Shown: positions 8,942 through 18,097 of the stretch, one piece after another
Position numbering within the stretch: position 1 is the stretch's first letter
Layout of the letters: the number at the start of each line of letters is the position of its first letter
Notes under the pieces: model-generated
What the model saw: the letters and a program-made list of their open reading frames with translations, nothing else
Database searches by the model: none
What the model was told of the DNA's origin: nothing
Origin: Perkinsela sp. pyNocScin1
Lineage: Eukaryota; Euglenozoa; Kinetoplastea; Prokinetoplastida; Perkinselidae
NCBI GenBank assembly: GCA_964019655.1
Contig: CAXHTR010000003.1
Coordinates: forward strand, 496,001 to 560,000
Direction of reading: 5' to 3'
Length of the DNA: 64,000 bases
Position numbers and translations under genes: made by a program

Positions 8942-11923
8942 TCACCGATTCGTCTGGTGCAGATGCTGTAGGACATCTGTCAGATGCCGAGCTATCCCAG
9001 AAAGGATAAAAAGGCGGAGGTAGTGTCGTGCATGCGAGGTATCGGCACGATCAAAAAGAATAATATTTTGGTTACTGAAGAGCGTCTGAAACTGGTGCTG
9101 CGAATCTCGCGCACGTACAAGGACAAGCAGGTTCTGCAGGCTCCCACTTCTTAAGTCTCGAATGATCGCGAGGTCACTCATCCAGCTCTCCTCTGAGCTC
9201 ATAAGCACTATGAATCGGCTGGGATCCTCGAGAAGGTGCGTCTGCTCTTGCAAAGTGAAAATTGTAGGAAGGTCGGCCACGCAAGCATCGATGAGCGTAG
9301 GGCCTGTGATGCACACCATGTCCATGATCTCACCGATGTAGCCACTCTGTAACGCTTTTTTTACATCAGCAAGGGAAACAGTAGCACCGCCAATAGTGTA
9401 TCGAGGGAAGCCATCTGGTGTGTTTTGGTTCTTCAAACGTATTGTTACAACACGATGGAGTGGGCGCGTAATGTTTGCGCCGAATATCTTGTAAATACCG
9501 TTTATTTCAATTGACTTCTCAACTGTGCGACCGCCCACAAGAACGACCTGAATCTCGCTTATTGCGTCTGCGCGCCTATGTGCGATATACTTGAGTGTGC
9601 GCATGTAGAATGCCAAAAGGCTCAGGTTGAGAGATCGAAGGCGGTCGTTGTCAAGCACTCGCGCACTCGGCACGCCTTTGAAGAGAAATTCGATGGCGTC
9701 TCGAGCAAAATTTGATGGCGTGTACAGGAGCAGAGCCTTGTTTGTGAGGTTGAGCTCATGCGGAGCAAGGGGGCGATCGTAAAGGACGTATTCGGCGCAG
9801 TCAACGTTCGTCAAGTTGAGCGAGTGCGAGTGCATTCGGATGAGCGTTGGAGTGTCTGCGAGCGTGAGGCGCGTGAGGTTGTGCCGGTAGACACCCTTGT
9901 GTGCATCCAGCAGGGAACGAAAGTTCCACGTCGATGGGAAGTCGATGTCGTCAAGCATGTCGTAGAGCCCGTCACCATGCGGGATATTGAGATGCACACG
10001 ATAGTCTGCAACCTCTTCGAGGAGAAGAAAGCGCAAGCGCGCGCCTAATTGAATGGAAGCATCAGCAGGGCACAGAGTTAGGTCACCGATCGACATACCA
10101 TGGTAAGGTCCCTTTGCTACAGTAAAGAGGCTGTCGATACCCTTGAGTAGGTGACCATTTTTTGTACGTGTCCATAAAAAATATTGTGTTTCCCCAGAGG
10201 CAACGATACGCTTCTCGCAGTGTGTAACACTAAAGCCGAAGATGCCAAGAACCATCGCGATGTTCGCTTCACAAAGTGCCAATGCGTGGAGGCTTAGGCA
10301 TATCTCCGGGAGGCAGCCAGCTGCATTGTTTTCCTTATTCATTCTTTGGTTATGCCATTTGTATGGAAGATCAACTGATTTTACGGAGAAGTCGACTGGT
10401 AGCTCGTTCTTGATCTCTGTACTTTCAGATATGGCATGATCGATAATGTACTGTGGGGTTGGGCTGCTTGTGCCTTGGTGGCGCTTCGGGTGAGCCATGG
10501 CGTCTGCAACGAGCGCCCGGGCAACAAGCTCTCGACTAAACGGTCGCTCTGCTGCTAAAAACTTGACGCGTAAAGTGACCGAATTCCGACCAGGATGAAA
10601 ATGGAGGCACACATTCTCAGGAAAGCTATTCTGATATTTCAGCTTCTCATAGGCGCAGAAATCACTTCTCGGCTCATAACGATTGCATTCATGTAACCAG
10701 AGCTGTGCCCAGTAGCCAGCTGCATGGCATATGGACGCGGGCTTGAGGATGTGTACGTCAGCAATAAATCCTCTTGACTGTTTCTTTTCAATAGTTGGCA
10801 TGTGCACTGCTACAAAATCACTTTCCTTCTGGATGTACTTACTCCGTACGTCGCCTGTCGACTGCAAATCATCTGATATGTTTTTCAAGTCAGCATCTGC
10901 AACTCTCTGAGATGACTGCTGCACGACATTCATGACACTTCGGCACTGGCGGATTGCAGCACCGTCATAGCTCTGATTCGAAAATATGCTTGAGTAGGCC
11001 TGGCGGTATAGCTCGTCGGTGATGGCCTCAATATTAACAAGCCCGGCAGCGAGATTTTGCTCGACGGTTCGTGGGAATGCACCGTCGCGACCGTGGTGGA
11101 AGTACTTACACACGTTATTGGGAAAAGATTTTCCATGTAGACCCCCACGATGGTGGCATGACGTCTCTTCATGCATGCATATGCCGCTCAACGGATCGTA
11201 GTTGTCGCACTCGCGTACCTGGAAGCCAGCCCAGCTGTGATGGGTCTTCTTACGCGCAAAAGCGCGCGGAGAACCTTCATACTTGTGCGAGGCCGTTAAA
11301 AAGCTCTCATGATCATCAGCGTATGATGTTTGGGAAAACTTCTTTTCATGGGGACGTGGGATACTTGGTGCTGGCTTGACTTGATGCATCGGAAAGCCCG
11401 AGAGCTTCTTAGGAATATGCACAAGCGTCCGCGTGTAGCATTGCTCATCGGCAAGCTTCTTTTCAAGTAATCGCAACCAAAGCAGCGTCGCATAGTCCGT
11501 TTTGGGCGTGAGCGTGGCAATGCGATGTGGTGGTATGCGACGGAGAATTCCAGCGCTACTCTCGCCAGGTGAAACGCCAAAGGTTTGCCAGATCACCCGC
11601 ACTTCACGTATCGCAGCTGAGTTGTATCGTGATCCGCTGCATACGTCGCGGTCTGCTTGTCGGAGAATCTCTTCGGCGACTGCGTCCATGTTTGTGAGAC
11701 CAGCTGCGATATTCTGCTTAAACGTGCGTGGACATGCTCCATCACGGCCTTCATGGAAATACTTGCAAATGTTATTCGGGAAGTCATGTCCATATAGACC
11801 ACCTTTTTCACGAATGGGTGTTTCTTCGTGCTGACAGGTCCCTGAGATCTGATTGTAATCGTTACACTCGCGAACCTGGAATCCAGCCCATTGATACTGC
11901 GTTTTCGGCGACTTATAGGGCAT
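8942..11923 (-). CDS. Large protein with three copies of an extended CCCH-like module
   Basis: This 993-residue protein begins at the ATG at 11923, six bases into a frame that opens with TTG. Its N-terminal half contains a repeated module at about residues 12-115, 228-330 and 404-450. Copies 1 and 2 share WAGFQVREC, an SG-C-x-HEET segment, FPNN-x-CKYFH-x-GRDG-x-x-PRT, then QN-x-AAGL-x-N and a helical tail ending in AAIR. Copy 3 keeps only the first part (LHECNRYEP, FPENVCLHFHPGR). In all three the putative ligands follow C-x9-C-x(15-22)-C-x3-H, a CCCH finger with a stretched middle loop. The C-terminal half (about 500-993) is a separate globular region that I do not recognise. RNA binding is a reasonable guess from the CCCH pattern. 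No enzyme motif is visible. Confidence 0.8.
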   Translation of the reverse strand: MPYKSPKTQYQWAGFQVRECNDYNQISGTCQHEETPIREKGGLYGHDFPNNICKYFHEGRDGACPRTFKQNIAAGLTNMDAVAEEILRQADRDVCSGSRYNSAAIREVRVIWQTFGVSPGESSAGILRRIPPHRIATLTPKTDYATLLWLRLLEKKLADEQCYTRTLVHIPKKLSGFPMHQVKPAPSIPRPHEKKFSQTSYADDHESFLTASHKYEGSPRAFARKKTHHSWAGFQVRECDNYDPLSGICMHEETSCHHRGGLHGKSFPNNVCKYFHHGRDGAFPRTVEQNLAAGLVNIEAITDELYRQAYSSIFSNQSYDGAAIRQCRSVMNVVQQSSQRVADADLKNISDDLQSTGDVRSKYIQKESDFVAVHMPTIEKKQSRGFIADVHILKPASICHAAGYWAQLWLHECNRYEPRSDFCAYEKLKYQNSFPENVCLHFHPGRNSVTLRVKFLAAERPFSRELVARALVADAMAHPKRHQGTSSPTPQYIIDHAISESTEIKNELPVDFSVKSVDLPYKWHNQRMNKENNAAGCLPEICLSLHALALCEANIAMVLGIFGFSVTHCEKRIVASGETQYFLWTRTKNGHLLKGIDSLFTVAKGPYHGMSIGDLTLCPADASIQLGARLRFLLLEEVADYRVHLNIPHGDGLYDMLDDIDFPSTWNFRSLLDAHKGVYRHNLTRLTLADTPTLIRMHSHSLNLTNVDCAEYVLYDRPLAPHELNLTNKALLLYTPSNFARDAIEFLFKGVPSARVLDNDRLRSLNLSLLAFYMRTLKYIAHRRADAISEIQVVLVGGRTVEKSIEINGIYKIFGANITRPLHRVVTIRLKNQNTPDGFPRYTIGGATVSLADVKKALQSGYIGEIMDMVCITGPTLIDACVADLPTIFTLQEQTHLLEDPSRFIVLMSSEESWMSDLAIIRDLRSGSLQNLLVLVRARDSQHQFQTLFSNQNIILFDRADTSHARHYLRLFILSGIARHLTDVLQHLHQTNR

Positions 11924-12077
11924 GCACAAGCTCAGCTAGGATGATTGAATGCGAGGATGTCAAGTATGCGGACCGCTGTTGGGAAAAAACATGGGAACCG
12001 TACGTTGCCAAGAAGGCATTCAAAAAAAGGCAAAGTTTACAAGAAGGATTTAAAAGGGCAGCACCGCTTTGAATACT

Positions 12078-13799
12078 CTAAGTTGCGAAAAAGCTGTACA
12101 GTTTTTTTTTATCGATACACGCAGCATAGAAACTCATACAATCGCTTTCGCTTGTTTCCAATGCAAATTCCAAAAACTGGAGTGACTTCGTCAGGTCAAC
12201 GGATGTGCTATCACCGGCGATAAGCGACAATATGTATCGATTGTATACAATTTGTTCCTCAGGAACGGCCGCAGGCTTCGGCGCGCTTGCAAAGAACGGT
12301 TTTGCCTTTTTAAGATCAAGCCCTGGTAGTGACGGCTCAATGCATTTTGGAATGAGTCGGAAGGAATGTTCTGGTAATTTACTTTCAAGGTGATACAAAA
12401 AGTGTTTCAGACGGCTTTCAAATGTTTTGATAATCTTTTGGCACCCTTCACCACCGGACTGGAGCTCGATAAGAATGAAATGTTCAGCAACTTCGACGAT
12501 TCCACCTGCATAGAGCACCTTCGCCCATCGTTGCTGATCGGTGGCTTCAGAGCACACAATAGTGGTTGCTCGATGCAGCTCGGCATGCATTGCCTGAACA
12601 CTACTGATAGAAACGTTATAGACGGAATTCGTGTATGCCGGTGCGGGGTTGAGAACCTCGACGATATCTTGTGCTGAAAACTGGCTTTCATCAATGCTTT
12701 CGGCTTCTAAATGTGTCTCTGCTTCTACCATCCGCATAAAATTTTCGAATAATTCACGGGCGCATCTGTAGTGCTTTTGAGATTTTACATCTTGAAAGCT
12801 ATTGTCAGCATGTTCTTCCATGAAATTTTTTTGCAACTGCGAAAGCGCATGTGTTGGGCAAATCTTGAACTTATGAATGTCATATATGTGGATTCGAGGT
12901 CGAAGGGGCAACGCTCGACGAGTCGAGTCAAAGTAAATATCATAAAAAATGAAAAAATACGCAAGAAATCGCTGAATGATCTTGGAAGTTTCATTTTTGG
13001 TGAATTTCGCATTCTCATCGTCAATTTGAAGGCAACTGAGTTTCTTGCAAGCAAGAAAGCAATATATGACCATGATTGTCCATGATATGCCCCCTGGGTA
13101 GCAAAAGACGTTTCCATAAATTCCGCGGCTCTGTGCCCACGACTTGACGAACATGATTGAACGCTGTAGCACGTGACGTGCACACGAACCCAATCTATAG
13201 AAGCGTGCATCTTCGGATGCATCAAGATTTCGAAGCGTGCGCTGATCGCTTGTCAATGCTCCATTCGATAGAAAGCATTCTTTCAGTATATATGCGACGC
13301 GGATCCCTTGCGTCGCGAGAAAGCCCTTCTTTTTGCTCACAAAGTTTTCCTTTGTAAAGCGCATCATATCAACGATAGAAGGGCATGTGTCGGAACTTAC
13401 AACAGTGAAACAGAGATCGATTTCCATACTCTTGCAGCTGAAGCATATGAGTGGAACGCTCGCACTCTCGACTGAATAAATGCTCGTGAAGCCGCTCTGC
13501 TCAAGAAACGCTGGAAGCTCGACGAAAAAATTCTCCGTTGAAAAGAGCGGGGGCACAATAAGATTCACGTCGAGGTCACTTGAATCAGTGCTAGTACCTA
13601 CCGCTGCCGATCCAAAGAGCTCGAGTCTATACCAGTTCGCAAAGCGCTGGCGTTTTCGTGACTTTGAGAGGAAAGCATCCATCCAGCATTTAATAGAGGA
13701 GTGGAGCTTGCTAAAAATACCGTCCACGACCACACGTGATATCTGGCTCTTGTACTCCTGAACTTGAAGAATCTTATTGAATGTCTCATCGTCCGTCAT
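12078..13799 (-). CDS. PAP: Canonical (nuclear) poly(A) polymerase
   Basis: This 573-residue protein should add the poly(A) tail at mRNA 3' ends. The nucleotidyltransferase palm is clear. LFGSAAVGTSTDSSDLDVNL carries the GS motif and two catalytic aspartates (D-L-D), and MEIDLCF supplies the third. The central domain has SRGIYGNVFCYPGGISWTI, matching the canonical family's IYSN-x-x-G-x-x-GG-x-x-W segment. The following VEVLNPAPAYTNSVYNVS corresponds to the family's PAYP-x-x-x-x-x-x-N-V/I element that starts the RNA-binding domain. These features favour a canonical PAP over a terminal uridylyltransferase. The start is the ATG at 13799; the longer frame opens with GTG. The C terminus is shorter than in animal PAPs, as is usual in protists. 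Confidence 0.88.
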   Translation of the reverse strand: MTDDETFNKILQVQEYKSQISRVVVDGIFSKLHSSIKCWMDAFLSKSRKRQRFANWYRLELFGSAAVGTSTDSSDLDVNLIVPPLFSTENFFVELPAFLEQSGFTSIYSVESASVPLICFSCKSMEIDLCFTVVSSDTCPSIVDMMRFTKENFVSKKKGFLATQGIRVAYILKECFLSNGALTSDQRTLRNLDASEDARFYRLGSCARHVLQRSIMFVKSWAQSRGIYGNVFCYPGGISWTIMVIYCFLACKKLSCLQIDDENAKFTKNETSKIIQRFLAYFFIFYDIYFDSTRRALPLRPRIHIYDIHKFKICPTHALSQLQKNFMEEHADNSFQDVKSQKHYRCARELFENFMRMVEAETHLEAESIDESQFSAQDIVEVLNPAPAYTNSVYNVSISSVQAMHAELHRATTIVCSEATDQQRWAKVLYAGGIVEVAEHFILIELQSGGEGCQKIIKTFESRLKHFLYHLESKLPEHSFRLIPKCIEPSLPGLDLKKAKPFFASAPKPAAVPEEQIVYNRYILSLIAGDSTSVDLTKSLQFLEFALETSESDCMSFYAACIDKKKLYSFFAT

Positions 13800-14322
13800 G
13801 TGCTTTTTCTGTCGCACGCAAGTATCAGTAGAAGAGAAAATAGAAGAGCGATTAAATGATTGGCTTGTGTCATGTTATAACAAGTTACGATTCTACTTTC
13901 AATAGTAAGCGCAAGGGACTTTACAGTGATGGGTTGTGCCCTTTTCATCAATTTTGACTTCAAATAGCATTGGCGATTTTAAGCATTCATCTTTTGAACT
14001 AAGCTCCAAGGCCATTCAAGAGCTCAGGATAAGCCCTAAAATCATGGGACTCAGCTATTCTGTCTTCGAAGTCGTTCATTGTGGCAGCTAGCGAATGATC
14101 AAAAAACTTTCCCAAGATTCATCTGCGGGCTAACTGTGCAAGATGACCCTGACTTGACTTTTACTGTAGAATTCAATTGAAAACGGCCTTTCCCAAAGCA
14201 CGAGGGGGAATTTTAGCCACCTGTTTCTTGAGAATGAGGCCCAACCCTTTCAAGCTGCAGAAACCTTGATAAAAAATGAGTAAACAGGAAACGGAAGCTT
14301 GTATAGTTTATTTCTGGTATTT
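13800..14322. other. Intergenic stretch, nothing recognised
   Basis: About 520 bases lie upstream of the poly(A) polymerase gene and downstream of the next - strand gene. The sequence is AT-rich, without a convincing open frame or RNA pattern. It probably holds 3' and 5' untranslated sequence. Confidence 0.6.
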
Positions 14323-15114
14323 TTACATATATTCTGTGCAAATGGGCGACTCTCCAACATGCACTTGCAAAATTTTTTTTTTAGGCGTTCGTAAAACTTC
14401 CGCCACACTCTCTAAATCCAGTTTATTTTCGCAGTATTTACTTGCGGGCTTTATGTTGGAAGATTCTGGGCTATTTCCTTTTCGCGTCTGTAGTTGCTCG
14501 TCAGAAAAGTTCAGTTTTACTGCACTTGAGTTTTCACTGCTTTGCAAAGCTCGCGGGATAGACCCTTTGCCCTTTCGTACTTTTGCTGGTGGAGTTGCTG
14601 AAGCAAGAATAGCTTTCGAGTCAAGCAGAGCTTTCGTCTCTAGAGCCGAATGCAAAGATCGACTTCTCACCTCGCCTGGTTCTACTTCAGCCTCCCTAGA
14701 TGCAGTCGTCGATGAAGATGTGTGAGTTTCGATTGGAGTCGATAGCTGAAAATACGCATCGCTCATTTTATATGAGACGCGGCTCGTCGTGCCAACTTCA
14801 GAATGCATTAATGGGATACCTACATACTTAGCCTTTTTAGTAAAGCTTCCTTTTTCTTGCAGTGCAAAGCATATGCCTGGATCATTCGGTGATGATTTAG
14901 TGTCTTGTTTTACTCTCGAAAAGTCGCATGTCTTGGTTCTCACATTACTCTCTAAAATCCCGGGGTCCTCATTTATCTTGAGGGACTTCGAGGCTGGTTG
15001 AATCTGATGAATAATGCTTCGAGCTGCCGTGTGTAAATCACGCGTTTTCATGCTCTTACGTTGCACACTCCGACTTGTATTTGCTTCAGACATATTGTGC
15101 ACAGCCATTTTCAT
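14323..15114 (-). CDS. Unrecognised Ser/Lys-rich, probably disordered protein
   Basis: This 263-codon frame starts at the ATG at 15114 and follows the strand of its neighbours. The product is rich in Ser, Thr, Lys and Glu, with no hydrophobic core, and so is probably disordered. No domain is recognised. The opposite strand holds a 149-codon frame over the same bases, but it lies against the local direction of transcription and is shorter. The C terminus (TPKKKILQVHVGE) is basic. The call rests on length and orientation only. Confidence 0.5.
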   Translation of the reverse strand: MKMAVHNMSEANTSRSVQRKSMKTRDLHTAARSIIHQIQPASKSLKINEDPGILESNVRTKTCDFSRVKQDTKSSPNDPGICFALQEKGSFTKKAKYVGIPLMHSEVGTTSRVSYKMSDAYFQLSTPIETHTSSSTTASREAEVEPGEVRSRSLHSALETKALLDSKAILASATPPAKVRKGKGSIPRALQSSENSSAVKLNFSDEQLQTRKGNSPESSNIKPASKYCENKLDLESVAEVLRTPKKKILQVHVGESPICTEYM

Positions 15115-15225
15115 TCACGTGCATTTCATGATATTCATAGTCATTAAGGAATGGAAGACTGGAAACCAAAGATATGAACGAAGACATACGTGAGTTCTTG
15201 AGATGCAGTATACGGGCGACTGTGA

Positions 15226-15705
15226 TTACCTTGAATTTATGTCCTGTGTGCTGTAAACCCACATCCAGCGACACATTAAGACTGACGTGGCAGCAAATGC
15301 TGTCCAGCTGCTATACCCACACCAGCGGTGCGTTCTGTGGTGCATAAACTGACGTAGCGATGCGAGGGTCCACAGCCACCCTGCAAGTACATCGTTGAAA
15401 CACTTGTCCCTTTCTGTCAAACCTGCTTCTTTGTAATTCATAAAAGAATTCGCCATAAAAAATGATCCGGACGTAAAAGTGCTCAAAAAGACGATTGGAT
15501 TGCTCTGATTTGCGGTGAGCATGGCCCCACCGAAGAAGTATGCTGTAATACTCAAAGCCAGCGAGCTAGGTGAGTGGATTCGCGGAAAAAAGTTCAGACG
15601 CACTTGTTCTTCGCTGGATTCATGCTCGTCTCTGGAACTCTCAGGGTCATTTATGTTCGTAGACATGGAAGCAGAAAAAAAAGATTGGTGTACAATAGAG
15701 ACCAT
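15226..15705 (-). CDS. Small multi-pass membrane protein, unrecognised
   Basis: This 159-residue protein has a polar, acidic N terminus and then three likely membrane helices: about 50-68 (SLALSITAYFFGGAML), 75-95 (PIVFLSTFTSGSFFMANSF) and 137-153 (AFAATSVLMCRWMWVYS). A further amphipathic stretch around 110 (VLAGWLWTLASLRQF) may also touch the membrane. Two in-frame ATGs are possible, at 15705 and 15666. The second is preceded by a long pyrimidine tract (about 15667-15685 on the - strand), which might argue that translation begins there. The size and layout would suit a mitochondrial inner-membrane assembly factor, but I see no diagnostic motif. Confidence 0.6.
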   Translation of the reverse strand: MVSIVHQSFFSASMSTNINDPESSRDEHESSEEQVRLNFFPRIHSPSSLALSITAYFFGGAMLTANQSNPIVFLSTFTSGSFFMANSFMNYKEAGLTERDKCFNDVLAGWLWTLASLRQFMHHRTHRWCGYSSWTAFAATSVLMCRWMWVYSTQDINSR

Positions 15706-15724
15706 AAGGTATCACACCGGCTAG

Positions 15725-15991
15725 TTACGCCTTTGGGCGGATTAAGCTCAGGGACTCGCCACGAAGCAATAATTTTTTCCCAAGATTTTTCCTATCACCG
15801 CTGTACGTGACTTCTATAGGGTCCTCAATGAGGAGATTCATGTACTCGTCAATTCCAACGAGATTGCCTTCGAATTTTTGTCTCGAATCGACGATCCATG
15901 CCTCTATCACACGCTTTTTTTGTAGAATACTGAAAAGATAATGAGCTGGATCTTGCATGGGCCGGACATTGCTCGTGCTATCACCGCTCAT
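15725..15991 (-). CDS. SmE: Spliceosomal Sm protein E
   Basis: This is an 88-residue Sm-fold protein of the U-snRNP core ring that binds the snRNA Sm site. Sm motif 1 is seen as KKRVIEAWIVDSRQKFEGNL followed by VGIDEYMNLLIEDP, which matches SmE's FDEYMN-L/V-V-L-DDAEE signature closely. Sm motif 2 is KKLLLRGESLSLI, corresponding to the family's I-x-L-K-G-D-N-I-T-L-L. The N terminus (PMQDPAHYLFSILQ) matches SmE's QPINLIFRYLQ helix. The start is set at the ATG at 15991, which gives the usual family length. The longer frame to 16048 adds 19 residues that the family lacks. Confidence 0.92.
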   Translation of the reverse strand: MSGDSTSNVRPMQDPAHYLFSILQKKRVIEAWIVDSRQKFEGNLVGIDEYMNLLIEDPIEVTYSGDRKNLGKKLLLRGESLSLIRPKA

Positions 15992-16090
15992 TGTCAAACT
16001 ATGAAACAATTTAAGGACATTCGATAAAAATCGAGATATCAATATCATCGAAGTAGCTACAGTGTATGCGCTTGCAAGGGGTACTTATCA

Positions 16091-18013
16091 CTAAACCCAG
16101 ATACGGAGATCATCGATATTTTCCTGGAGATAGGCTTGCAGCGTAGACTTTGGGTCGCATGCTCCACCAAAGCGCATTACCTCTTTTCTAAGACGATCAC
16201 CCTCTTTCCGATTTAGTGGGTCCTTGGCAAAAAAATTATCCCAAATGCGCTTCGCGAATACTGCGCTATACAGATAGCCATAATAAGTCGCTGGATACGA
16301 CGACATGTGCTCAAAAGAGACTGATTTAAGAACGCCGCGCGCAGTTGGCTTCACTGGGCTCAATGGTTCCGCTATTTTAACCATAAGGTTGGCCATTCCC
16401 ATGATACCCGTACCAAAATTGTCAAAGCTGCCGAGAACAGACATCGCTATTTCACCACTTTCGCTTTTTGGCTTGGGAAAGTATGTACGGATGGGCTCAG
16501 GGCCGTGTAGTGCCTGGTCAATGCCTGACATGACTACCTGGTCCATTATATCTAACGCACGCAGCTTCGAGCGAATTTCCGCGTATTTCAGAACCTTCTC
16601 ACGAGGGATAATTTGATTTGCCTGGTTGCGCGCGAAACGCTGCACAAAATCAGGTGCAGAGAGAAAGTGCTCAAAGAATTGGCTAAAAGTCTCGACAAAA
16701 TCTATTGAGCTACGCGTGCCTGCAAGGTTTTGCACGGAAGTTTGACCGAATATCGAGTGAATAGCGTGTCCAAACTCATGGAAAAGAGTAGTTACCTCGT
16801 TCATGCTCATGATTGTTGAGTTCCAACAGTTCTTGGCACTTGCCTGAGCAGTGCCATGGCGCGTAGCCCCAGCATTACATGTAAGCACTACGATGGGATA
16901 TTGCCTCTCTGGCACGTCCACTCCGACCGCTCGCATGACTTCGCAGTGCGGGCGACATCCAAGTTGGACTGTCATGTGTCCCGCTTGACATGCTTTGGAA
17001 TCGCGTGCGAAGAGATCAACAACAATTGTACCCATAAAGCCGTCTTCATCGTGAATGGCTGCATATTTAAGTGCATCTTCGTGAAACTCTTCGAAGGGCA
17101 GCATCTCTACCTTTTGCAGGGTTAATCCGAATACCTCTTTGCACAGCATCTCTATTCCTCGCCATGTATTTGCGACGGAGAAGTAGGCTTCCATGCCTAG
17201 GGTGTCGATGGCCTGACGCTGCTGGTGGCCCATCCTTGCACGCGCTTCATCAGTAAAGGCTTCCCCTGCATTGACGGTGCCTTGGTCTTTACGAAGAAGC
17301 TTGATCTCTTCAATTGCGAGAGGGGTGTATTTGTTTGATACAGCGCAGAGAAAATGCCAAACCTTTTCCTGTGAATCAAGGATTGTCCCACGTAGCTGCT
17401 GTTCTGCAAAGCTCTCAAATTCGAGAACGCTAGACAGTTTCTGTCGCGATCGAAGGAGCGCACGCAGAACACCATAAGGGTTTTCCTTGCCTTCACGATT
17501 GAGAAATTTTGACGCGATATTCTCTTTCTCGACATTGAGGTCCATGATTAGACGGCGCTTCTCATCGGGAAGGTGAATGCCGTTTGATTCCATGTCGCGC
17601 TTGAGTTGAACAACGTTTTTGTTGGACTCGTCATCGAGGCAACGTTTACCCTCAGGTGAAGCAAGCATCTTAAGTTGGTCGTAGAGAAATGCTGATGTGT
17701 TTAGCTCGCACATATATGTATGTGCCTTGGTAAATGCGGCCTGTGCAGACTCTGTGTACAGAGAGCTCGAATGCATGTGTCGGACAAATTCGCAGGGATC
17801 GAGCACACGGCAGAGCGTGTTGGACATTGAATCGAGAACATCGTGGCGATGCTGCATTGACAAAGGTGTGTCGAGGAGGTTATACAACTTCTTACAGATT
17901 GTTATGGCTTTTGCTGACCCCTCTTGGAGAGTTTCTGGTGACGATAGAAAATTCAGTCTCGTATAACTTTCATCGAATGATGCAAGGATCCTCGCATTGA
18001 CAAAGCGCAGCAT
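16091..18013 (-). CDS. M3-family metallopeptidase, mitochondrial intermediate peptidase type
   Basis: This 640-residue peptidase of the thimet oligopeptidase/MIP family has the zinc motif TLFHEFGHAIHSIFG at about residue 408. The glutamate ligand follows in DFVETFSQFFEHF. The C-terminal substrate-binding region (TYYGYLYSAVFAKRIW) matches the family's Y-Y-x-Y-L-x-S. The first 35 residues (MLRFVNARILASF) are basic and amphipathic and could be a mitochondrial presequence. With length and divergence, this points to the Oct1/MIP class, which removes octapeptides from imported precursors. The start is the ATG at 18013; 16 extra residues upstream are hydrophobic and unlike a presequence. A cytosolic oligopeptidase is the alternative. 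Confidence 0.88.
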   Translation of the reverse strand: MLRFVNARILASFDESYTRLNFLSSPETLQEGSAKAITICKKLYNLLDTPLSMQHRHDVLDSMSNTLCRVLDPCEFVRHMHSSSLYTESAQAAFTKAHTYMCELNTSAFLYDQLKMLASPEGKRCLDDESNKNVVQLKRDMESNGIHLPDEKRRLIMDLNVEKENIASKFLNREGKENPYGVLRALLRSRQKLSSVLEFESFAEQQLRGTILDSQEKVWHFLCAVSNKYTPLAIEEIKLLRKDQGTVNAGEAFTDEARARMGHQQRQAIDTLGMEAYFSVANTWRGIEMLCKEVFGLTLQKVEMLPFEEFHEDALKYAAIHDEDGFMGTIVVDLFARDSKACQAGHMTVQLGCRPHCEVMRAVGVDVPERQYPIVVLTCNAGATRHGTAQASAKNCWNSTIMSMNEVTTLFHEFGHAIHSIFGQTSVQNLAGTRSSIDFVETFSQFFEHFLSAPDFVQRFARNQANQIIPREKVLKYAEIRSKLRALDIMDQVVMSGIDQALHGPEPIRTYFPKPKSESGEIAMSVLGSFDNFGTGIMGMANLMVKIAEPLSPVKPTARGVLKSVSFEHMSSYPATYYGYLYSAVFAKRIWDNFFAKDPLNRKEGDRLRKEVMRFGGACDPKSTLQAYLQENIDDLRIWV

Positions 18014-18097
18014 TCGATAAAGCAGTAGATGAAAAAGGGAAAAAAGGGCATGAATTGCCAATTATTCGAGATTTTCGGCATGCTTATTGACACTACA

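Noticed and set aside
12078..13799. RNA-editing terminal uridylyltransferase
   Set aside because: The GGISW segment and the PAYP-like element start of the RNA-binding domain are those of canonical poly(A) polymerase.
14276..14725. 149-codon + strand frame, antisense to the Ser/Lys-rich gene
   Set aside because: It runs against a long - strand cluster and is shorter than the - strand frame over the same bases.
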